From assembly GCA_002894665.1 (NCBI GenBank), contig NCRB01000020.1:1-40095 (forward strand): a DNA stretch of 40,095 nt. Direction: 5' to 3'. The position numbers and the translations under genes were made by a program. Positions 34,636 through 40,095 of the stretch are shown piece after piece (the stretch's first letter is position 1; each line of letters begins with the position of its first letter). A model generated the notes under the pieces. The model saw only the letters and a list, made by a program, of their open reading frames with translations. It had not been told where the DNA came from and ran no database searches. This stretch comes from Salinivenus iranica (lineage in GTDB: Bacteria > Bacteroidota > Rhodothermia > Rhodothermales > Salinibacteraceae).

Positions 34636-34709
34636 TAGCGTGGGGGGGAATCGAACCCCCGACCTCCGGGTTATGAATCCGACGCTCTAACCGACTGAGC
34701 TACCACGCC
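34636..34709 (-). tRNA. tRNA-Met (anticodon CAU)
   Basis: A 74-base cloverleaf on the minus strand. The acceptor arm is GGCGTGG paired with CCACGCT (one G-T pair) and discriminator A; the D arm contains AGCTCAGTCGGTTAGAGC; the anticodon loop is TTCATAA; the T arm is GGGGG-TTCGATT-CCCCC. CCA is not encoded. The first anticodon-stem pair next to the loop is an A-C mismatch. The CAU anticodon fits elongator or initiator Met, or Ile2 after lysidine modification; the A-containing normal first acceptor pair points away from a bacterial initiator with an unpaired position 1, but G1-U72 leaves some doubt. Confidence 0.93.
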
Positions 34710-34799
34710 AGAATTGGACCATCGCTTATATGCACCGCCGCGCACGCGGTGTTTCTGGGCCGCAGTGAAGAAGCGGTGGACGCATCGGGCACGACCGGG

Positions 34800-35024
34800 T
34801 TAGTTCAGGTGGTCGACGTGGCGGAGCGTGGTGGGCTCCAGTAGGCGATTGATCTCGTACTCCAGAATGTCGCGCAGCCGCCACCGGTCCGGCAGCTGCC
34901 CGGCGTCCACCTCCACAAACAGCGTGATCCGGCCACGGGTGGCCCGCAGGGCACGTTTGTTTGGGGCCGTTCCGTCGGGGCGATACGACTCAAATGTAAA
35001 CCCGCGGTAGGTGGAGGCGTTCAT
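34800..35024 (-). CDS. Unknown 74-aa protein
   Basis: I do not recognise this protein. The sequence has a beta-like start (TYRGFTFESYRPDG), basic residues, a second strand ITLFVEVDAGQLP and a C-terminal helix LRDILEYEINRLL, which together look like a small alpha/beta fold. ATG 35022-35024 is preferred to the longer frame beginning at 35120 because the added residues are low complexity and lie close to holB. It lies between the tRNA and the divergent holB gene. Confidence 0.5.
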   Translation of the reverse strand: MNASTYRGFTFESYRPDGTAPNKRALRATRGRITLFVEVDAGQLPDRWRLRDILEYEINRLLEPTTLRHVDHLN

Positions 35025-35164
35025 GGGGCGTGAGGCGGCGTGAACGGGAACGACACGTTCTCCCACGTGTCGAGAACGGGGGATGTTCGGCGGGGGCGGC
35101 CTTGTGACCGTCGCCCGCATCGACTATCCTACACGCCTGTCGCCGGCCCCGAGCGCGTTGGGGC

Positions 35165-36385
35165 ATGCTGTCCACTGATGTCATCGGTCGTATGGCCTGG
35201 AGCTCAATTCTCGATCAGGAGCGTGTCGTGTCCACCCTGCGCCGGGCGCTGACACAGGAGCGGGTGGCCCACGCCTATCTTTTTCACGGGCCGGAGGGGG
35301 TGGGCAAGCAGGCGGTCGCCCTGGAGTTCGCCCGCGCCCTGGAGTGCACCGAGCAGACCGCGGAGGCCTGCGGGCAGTGCCAGGCCTGTCAGAAGACGCG
35401 CCGGATGGTGCACCCGGACGTGCACGTGCTCTTTCCGTATCCGAAGGGGACCGACGAGGAGGACGTGGCCGAGCGCATCCAGCGGCTGGGGGAGAAGCCG
35501 TACGCGGCCGTCGACTTTGTGCGGCGTCCGTCGCTCTCAGACCCGGGGGAGACCTCGAACAAGCAGGTCATGTACCACATCGACCGGGTGCAGGAGGACC
35601 TGCTCCGGCCCATGAGCTTCCGTCCGGGCGAGGGGCGCTACAAGGTGGCGTTGATTACCGACGTGGAGCACATGAATGAGACGGCGGCGAACGCTTTTTT
35701 GAAGCTGCTGGAGGAGCCGCCGCCGCAGACCGTGTTTTTGCTGACGACGAGTCGGCCCGAGCAGCTGCTGCCTACCATTGTGTCGCGCTGCCAGCGGCTG
35801 CGGTTCGACCCACTGCTTCCGGAGTCCATTGGGTCGGCCCTGCAGGAGCGGGAGGGACTGGAGGCCGACGCGGCGGCCATGCTCGCCCGAATGGCGGACG
35901 GGTCGTACAGCCGGGCGCTCGACCTCGTGGAGAACGACGACCTGATGACGAGTCGGGAGCTGGTGCTAGAGTATTTTCGGGCCGCCTACTCGCAGAAGGT
36001 GGAGCCCCTCTCGTCGTGCGTTCAGGAGATCAAGGGGCAGGGGCGCGAACGGGTGAAGGGCGTGCTGCGGCTCATGCTGCGGTGGGTGCGCGACCTTGTG
36101 CTCTACCGGTCGATGGGCGAGGACGCGCCGCTGGTGAACGTAGACCAGGCGGAGACCGTCGCCCGCTTTTGCGACAACCTGCCGGAGGCCGACCTGGAGG
36201 CCATGGTGGGACTCGTGGAGGAGGCGCTTCACCTCACGGAGCGGAACGTGCGCACGCAGTTGGTGCTCACGGCTCTGGCGCAGGCCCTGGCGCAAACGAT
36301 GCGGGGCCAACCGGTCGAGTCGCTGTACGTGCCGCTGCCCCACGCCGAACGCCGGGCCGTGCAGGCCGAGTCGGCGACCGGGTAG
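35165..36385 (+). CDS. holB: DNA polymerase III delta' subunit
   Basis: The delta' subunit is part of the clamp-loader that places the sliding clamp on DNA. The 406-residue protein shows Walker A HGPEGVGKQ near residues 41-49 (functional in some delta' proteins), the zinc-binding run CGQCQACQK near 76-84, the sensor segment AANAFLKLLEEPPPQTVFLL, and the SRC motif TIVSRCQRLRF of clamp-loader subunits. It is longer than many delta' proteins because of an acidic C-terminal helical part. ATG 35165 is used; ATG 35192 (MAWSSILDQ) is an equally plausible start and is closer to the conserved N terminus. Confidence 0.92.
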   Translation: MLSTDVIGRMAWSSILDQERVVSTLRRALTQERVAHAYLFHGPEGVGKQAVALEFARALECTEQTAEACGQCQACQKTRRMVHPDVHVLFPYPKGTDEEDVAERIQRLGEKPYAAVDFVRRPSLSDPGETSNKQVMYHIDRVQEDLLRPMSFRPGEGRYKVALITDVEHMNETAANAFLKLLEEPPPQTVFLLTTSRPEQLLPTIVSRCQRLRFDPLLPESIGSALQEREGLEADAAAMLARMADGSYSRALDLVENDDLMTSRELVLEYFRAAYSQKVEPLSSCVQEIKGQGRERVKGVLRLMLRWVRDLVLYRSMGEDAPLVNVDQAETVARFCDNLPEADLEAMVGLVEEALHLTERNVRTQLVLTALAQALAQTMRGQPVESLYVPLPHAERRAVQAESATG

Positions 36386-36478
36386 GGCACATCGGGGCCG
36401 TCGGGGCGTACAGGGAACTGCGAGGCCTATAGTCCGCGCGCCCTGTTCCTGTCTTTTGTCCCGACTGCCCCCTTCCTC

Positions 36479-37270
36479 ATGCGTGCCGTCCGAGTCGTCT
36501 CCGCGTCCGCCCTCTGTGTGCTTCTCATCGGGCTGGGTTTTCCCGTCCCGTCCGCGGCGCAGTCCAGTGCCCCGGACGCCCCGACACACGACGCCCTCAG
36601 TCGGATTGACAGCCTCCGACAGGCGGGCGCGTTCGAGGACGCCCTTCGGCGGCTGGATTCGTTGCAGGCCCGGGACGGTGCCAGCGCGCCCGTGTTGTGG
36701 CGCCGGTCCCTCACGCGGGTCGACCTGGCGAAGACGGTCGAGGACACGGACGACCGCACGCCGCTTTACGAACGAGCGCTCACCGATGCGGAGGCCGCCC
36801 TCGCCGCCGACTCGACCAGCGGGAACGCCCACCTTGCGGTGGCCGTGGCGGAGGGGCGGCTGGCCCTCGATGCCGGGACCCGGGAGCGTGTGCGGCGCTC
36901 ACGGGCGGTAAAACAGCACGCCGACCGGGCCATCGAGCTCGACTCGACGCTCGCCGGGGCCTACCACGTGCGGGGTCGCTGGCACCGGGAGGTCGACGAC
37001 CTCGGCTTTTTTGAGCGGGCCATCGTGAAAACAGTGTACGGCGGGCTGCCCGAGGCCTCGTCCGAGCAGGCCGTGCGCGACTTTCGGCGGGCCCTGACGC
37101 TCGAGGAACGGGCGTTCCACTACCTGGAGCTCGGCAAGACCTACGAACTGATGGATCGTCCCGAGGAGGCGCGGACTGCGTACGAGGCGGCCCTGGAGGG
37201 GCCCACCCACGACCCCTTCGCGCCCCGATACAAGGACGAGGCGCGCGAGCGACTGGCCGATTTGGACTGA
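36479..37270 (+). CDS. Exported TPR-like protein
   Basis: A 263-residue protein with a signal peptide (hydrophobic LCVLLIGLGFPVPSAAQ, cleavage after about residue 28) and a helical-repeat body. Repeats are seen at AGAFEDALRRLDSLQ, RTPLYERALTDAEAAL, HADRAIELDSTLAGAYHVRGR and YLELGKTYELMDRPEEARTAYEAAL. The LGFFERAIVKTVYGGLPEAS segment resembles the TPR group related to regulator of microtubule dynamics (RMDN) proteins; in bacteria this group has no defined role. It probably acts as an envelope scaffold. It stands 93 bases after holB. Confidence 0.75.
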   Translation: MRAVRVVSASALCVLLIGLGFPVPSAAQSSAPDAPTHDALSRIDSLRQAGAFEDALRRLDSLQARDGASAPVLWRRSLTRVDLAKTVEDTDDRTPLYERALTDAEAALAADSTSGNAHLAVAVAEGRLALDAGTRERVRRSRAVKQHADRAIELDSTLAGAYHVRGRWHREVDDLGFFERAIVKTVYGGLPEASSEQAVRDFRRALTLEERAFHYLELGKTYELMDRPEEARTAYEAALEGPTHDPFAPRYKDEARERLADLD

Positions 37271-37392
37271 GGAGAAGGGCGGCGTACAGGGCGGCCAACG
37301 GACTGTCGCACTTTTTACATCGGGCGGGGAACGACGGGCGGAATGCCCAATGCCATCGACGAGCAAATCGGTCTGTCAAATCCCTTCCGCCC

Positions 37393-38259
37393 GTGCCGTA
37401 TTCCGCCGAAATTAGCCGCGAGCACCCGACCGCGTTTCTCTTCCTCCTCGACCAGTCCGCCTCCATGCAGGACGCGTTTGGGGGCGCCGAGCAGACGGGC
37501 GACGCGGCCCCCAGCAAGGCCCGCGTGCTGGCCGATACGGTGAACGACCTGCTGCAAAATCTGGTGCTGCGCTGCGCGAAGGAGGAGGGCGTGCGCGACT
37601 ACTTCCACGTGGGGGTGATTGGCTACGGCGAGCGGGTGCAGCGCCTCATCGAGCCGGCGGACGGGCAGGGGGCCGGCACGGGCCTGGTGCCCATCAGCCA
37701 CCTGGCGGACCGGCCCCGCCGCATGGAGGAGCGGGTGCAGGAGGTGTCGGACGGCGAGGGGGGTACGACCGAACAGCGTGTGAAGCGACCGATCTGGTTC
37801 GACCCGCAGGCCAAGAACGGCACGCCCATGTGCCAGGCGCTCGACCTGGCGGCGCAGAGCGTGCGCCGGTGGATCGACGAGCACCCCCGCAGCTTTCCGC
37901 CCGTCGTGGTGAACGTGACCGACGGCGAGGCCACGGACGGCGACCCGCTCCGCTACGCCCAGCAGCTGCGCGAGTTTGCGACCGACGACGGGGAGGTGCT
38001 GCTCTTCAACGTCCACCTGTCGGAGTCGGAGGCCACGCCGGTGGAGTTGCCGTCGAGCAGTGACGAGCTGCCCACCGACGCCGAGTACGCCGAGACGCTC
38101 TTTCAGATGACGAGCCGCCTCCCCTTCTCGATGCGGTCGGCGGCGGAGCAGGAGGGCTACTCGGTCACCCTCGACACGCGCGGCTTTGTCTTCAACGCCG
38201 ATCCGTCCGCGCTCGTCACGTTCCTCGAGATTGGCACGCGCCCCAGCAACCTCCGCTAA
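37393..38259 (+). CDS. von Willebrand factor A domain protein (TerY-like)
   Basis: A 288-residue soluble vWA protein. The metal-ion-dependent adhesion site is complete: DQSASM (Asp20, Ser22, Ser24), a threonine in NGTPMCQAL, and VTDGEATDGD (Asp177). The start is a GTG codon at 37393; the preceding ATG in frame does not exist within the leader. It is followed after 3 bases by a PP2C gene and then a kinase gene. vWA, PP2C and kinase triads of this kind have been described as the TerY-P triad linked to tellurium-resistance-type stress systems; membership here is inferred from order and domain content. Confidence 0.85.
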   Translation: MPYSAEISREHPTAFLFLLDQSASMQDAFGGAEQTGDAAPSKARVLADTVNDLLQNLVLRCAKEEGVRDYFHVGVIGYGERVQRLIEPADGQGAGTGLVPISHLADRPRRMEERVQEVSDGEGGTTEQRVKRPIWFDPQAKNGTPMCQALDLAAQSVRRWIDEHPRSFPPVVVNVTDGEATDGDPLRYAQQLREFATDDGEVLLFNVHLSESEATPVELPSSSDELPTDAEYAETLFQMTSRLPFSMRSAAEQEGYSVTLDTRGFVFNADPSALVTFLEIGTRPSNLR

Positions 38260-38262
38260 TCC

Positions 38263-38997
38263 ATGCCGCCCGCGACCCCGACGGTGACGTATCGGCACCT
38301 CTCGGTGCCGAAGCACGACGGCGACGAGGCCGTCTCGGAAGACGCGGCGGCGGTGCGCACGGACCCCTCGCCCCTCCGCGCCGCCGTGGCCGACGGGGCG
38401 ACGGAGTCGGCCTTCGCCGCCCGCTGGGCCACCGTGCTCGTGCGGGGGATGGTCGACCAGGCGGTGACGCCCGAGGCCCTGGCCGCGGCCCTGCCCGACT
38501 GGCAGGCCGAGTGGCGGGACGCGGTGGCGACCCGGGCGCACGACGCCCCGTGGTACGTGCAGGCCAAGGCCGCCGACGGTGCGTTCGCGACCCTGCTGGC
38601 GCTCGAGCTCAGCCGCGAGGGCCGGTGGCGGGCCGTCACGGTGGGCGACGGCGGGCTCTTTCAGCTTCGCGACGACCGGGTGCATGTGGCCTGGCCGACG
38701 GCCGACCCTGAGGCCTTCACGAACCGACCGGCGCTCCTCCCCAGCCGCCCGGCCCGTCCCGTCTCCGAACCGGAACCAACGACCGGCGCCTGGAGGCCCC
38801 ACGATGTGTTTCTTCTTGCGACCGACGCCGTGGCGGCGTGGCTGCTGCGCACAGACCCGCTGCGCGCCCGCGACTGGACCGCCGATACCTTCCGCGAGGC
38901 CGTCCTGGCGGCCCGAGCGGAGGGCACGCTGCGCGCCGACGACGCTACGGTCCTGATCCTAGAGATCGAGGAAACGTCCGACGGAGAGGCCGCGTGA
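38263..38997 (+). CDS. PP2C-family protein phosphatase
   Basis: A 244-residue metal-dependent Ser/Thr phosphatase of the PP2C type. Metal-binding aspartates are present: AVADGATES (Asp44), VGDGGLF (Asp129), ATDAVAAWLL (Asp188), and DDATVLIL (Asp226/227). An early EDA segment (residues 26-28) stands in for the usual NED motif. The distance to the vWA gene is only 3 bases, and the kinase begins 59 bases further on. I infer that it removes phosphate from targets of the neighbouring kinase, possibly including the vWA protein. Confidence 0.85.
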   Translation: MPPATPTVTYRHLSVPKHDGDEAVSEDAAAVRTDPSPLRAAVADGATESAFAARWATVLVRGMVDQAVTPEALAAALPDWQAEWRDAVATRAHDAPWYVQAKAADGAFATLLALELSREGRWRAVTVGDGGLFQLRDDRVHVAWPTADPEAFTNRPALLPSRPARPVSEPEPTTGAWRPHDVFLLATDAVAAWLLRTDPLRARDWTADTFREAVLAARAEGTLRADDATVLILEIEETSDGEAA

Positions 38998-39056
38998 TTT
39001 GGTGCGTCGTGTGCGCTTTTTTTCCGTAGCTCGCCCCGACCGATTCAGCGTCCGCA

Positions 39057-40095
39057 ATGGCCGACTACCCCACGCCCAGCCAGTACCAGGAGGCCCTGCA
39101 GGTGCCGGCCACGGCCTTCGCCGATCCGGACTTGCAGGACGCCACCCCGCGGACCAACGTGCTGGGGCTGCCGCAGCCCATCACCGGGGCATTTGCGGCC
39201 GTCTTTCCCATGGAACGCCCGGCGGGGGGGCCGGTCGCGGCGAAGTGCTTCCTGAACGAACAGCCCCGCCAACAGCGCCGGTACGAGGCCATCGCGGCAC
39301 ACCTGGCGGAGGTCGACATGCCGGCCTTCCTGGCGTTTGACTACCAGCCCGAGGGTGTGCGGGTTGGCGGGGCGGCCTACCCACTCCTCAAGATGGAGTG
39401 GGCGGAGGGCACTGCCCTGAACCGGTTCGTCGAGGCCCATCTCGATGCTCCGGCGGTGCTGGAACGCCTTGCCGGCGCCTGGGCGGATCTGATGGGGCGT
39501 CTGGAGCAGGAGGACCTGGCGCACGGCGATCTCCAGCACGGCAACGTCCTCGTGCAGTCCGTCGGGGACACGCTTCGCCTCCGCCTTGTGGACTACGACA
39601 CGATGTACGTGCCGGCGCTGGAGGGGGAGCGCAGTGCCGAGGTGGGCCACCGCAACTACCAGCATCCCGACCGGACGGAGGCGGACTTTGGGCCCACGCT
39701 CGACCGTTTTTCGGGGCTCGCCATCCACACGGCGCTCCGGGCCTGTGCGCACCAGCCGTCCCTCTGGGAGCGGTACGACACGGGCGAAAACCTTCTCTTC
39801 CGCGATGCGGACTTCTACGCACCCGACGACTCGCCGCTGTTTGAGGAGCTCCGCACGATAGAGCCCGTGGTGGAGGAGGTGGAGGCCCTGCGGACGGCCT
39901 GCTACGTGGAGCCTACGGCGGTGCCGTCCGTGTCGGACGTGCGGGCGGGGGACGTGACGATCCGCTTGGGGGAGGTCACCCGCAAAGAGCGGCGTAGGGA
40001 GGGCGCGCGTGAAGAGCGGAGCCTCTTTGCCCGGGCCTTTGGCCCGCTGCTTCTGACGGTTGTCGTGGGCGCGGTGGGGCTGGCGGGGGCCGGGT
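39057..40095 (+). CDS. Protein kinase-like protein, C-terminus beyond window
   Basis: At least 346 residues, open at the window edge. The kinase fold is visible: an ATP-binding lysine in VAAKCFLNE (Lys63), the hinge LLKMEWAEG, the catalytic loop HGDLQHGNVLV (Asp158, Asn163) and the metal-binding VDYDTMYV (Asp179) in place of DFG. The HGDLQHGN loop is typical of bacterial kinases beside PP2C/vWA genes. A basic stretch (TRKERRREGAREE) is followed by a membrane helix FGPLLLTVVVGAVGLAGAG, so the kinase domain is cytoplasmic with at least one C-terminal anchor; what lies beyond is cut off. ATG 39057 starts the conserved segment. Confidence 0.85.
   Translation, partial: MADYPTPSQYQEALQVPATAFADPDLQDATPRTNVLGLPQPITGAFAAVFPMERPAGGPVAAKCFLNEQPRQQRRYEAIAAHLAEVDMPAFLAFDYQPEGVRVGGAAYPLLKMEWAEGTALNRFVEAHLDAPAVLERLAGAWADLMGRLEQEDLAHGDLQHGNVLVQSVGDTLRLRLVDYDTMYVPALEGERSAEVGHRNYQHPDRTEADFGPTLDRFSGLAIHTALRACAHQPSLWERYDTGENLLFRDADFYAPDDSPLFEELRTIEPVVEEVEALRTACYVEPTAVPSVSDVRAGDVTIRLGEVTRKERRREGAREERSLFARAFGPLLLTVVVGAVGLAGAG

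Noticed and set aside
34636-34709. tRNA-Met as the attachment site of the BREX island
   Set aside because: It is about 13 kb from the island, has unrelated genes in between, and no repeat of the tRNA 3' end was noticed near brxA or brxL.
1-40095. CRISPR array or prophage
   Set aside because: No regularly spaced direct repeats of 24-40 bases and no phage structural, integrase or lysis genes were seen.

Overview
The window looks like a chromosome segment from a Salinibacter-like halophilic member of the Rhodothermota/Bacteroidota. I infer this from four things. GC is high nearly throughout. The proteins are rich in Asp and Glu, as in salt-in halophiles. The primary sigma factor is the short Bacteroidota type without region 1.1. 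The histidine kinase carries a 7TM sensor input domain of the kind common in halophiles. The species assignment is inference.

Layout. 1-4.3 kb is housekeeping: a GH3-like adenylating enzyme, the sigma factor with its terminator, a DUF2071 protein, and a small lipoprotein whose reading frame runs into the next region. 4.36-21.35 kb is a complete BREX (bacteriophage exclusion) type 1 locus in canonical order: brxA, brxB, brxC, pglX, pglZ, brxL. All genes are on the + strand, with overlapping starts at brxA/brxB and pglZ/brxL. Two stretches of this locus hold inserted material. Between brxC and pglX lie a ribbon-helix-helix/MazF toxin-antitoxin pair, a 60-aa protein with a palindromic operator candidate, a membrane-protein gene split by a small transposable element, and a second related element; both elements have clear target duplications. 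Between pglX and pglZ lie a terminator, an NYN-domain nuclease gene, a decayed 221-bp copy of the pglZ 5' end, and a PIN-domain toxin with a small partner. pglX is itself mosaic: an AT-rich block of about 1.2 kb sits inside an otherwise GC-rich gene and covers the catalytic motif IV and the probable target-recognition region.

21.35-28.07 kb is ordinary chromosome: a 650-bp remnant zone with a repeat shared with the BREX island, then a DUF302 membrane protein, an OsmC-like protein, a CrtI/PYROXD2-like FAD enzyme and a DUF2214 membrane protein, convergent with a two-gene unit (thiO-like glycine oxidase, then a nitronate monooxygenase-like flavoprotein). 28.1-29.0 kb is non-coding apart from a probable 5' fragment of hemN. 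29.0-34.3 kb carries an orphan multi-PAS histidine kinase, a TlpA-like thioredoxin and a single-domain PAS protein that resembles a LOV domain without the photoactive cysteine. 34.6-36.4 kb has a tRNA-Met(CAU), a small unknown protein and holB. 36.5-40.1 kb has an exported TPR protein and a vWA / PP2C phosphatase / protein kinase triad, the kinase being cut by the window end.

How the genes work together. The BREX proteins should form one phage-defence system: PglX marks host DNA by adenine methylation, while BrxC, PglZ, BrxA, BrxB and BrxL take part in methylation or exclusion. The embedded MazF, NYN and PIN genes are all predicted RNases, so the island may stack RNA-cleaving modules on a DNA-modification system. 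The 60-aa protein plus three-helix membrane protein at 10.3-11.6 kb is the least familiar module and the best candidate here for something undescribed, although this copy is broken.
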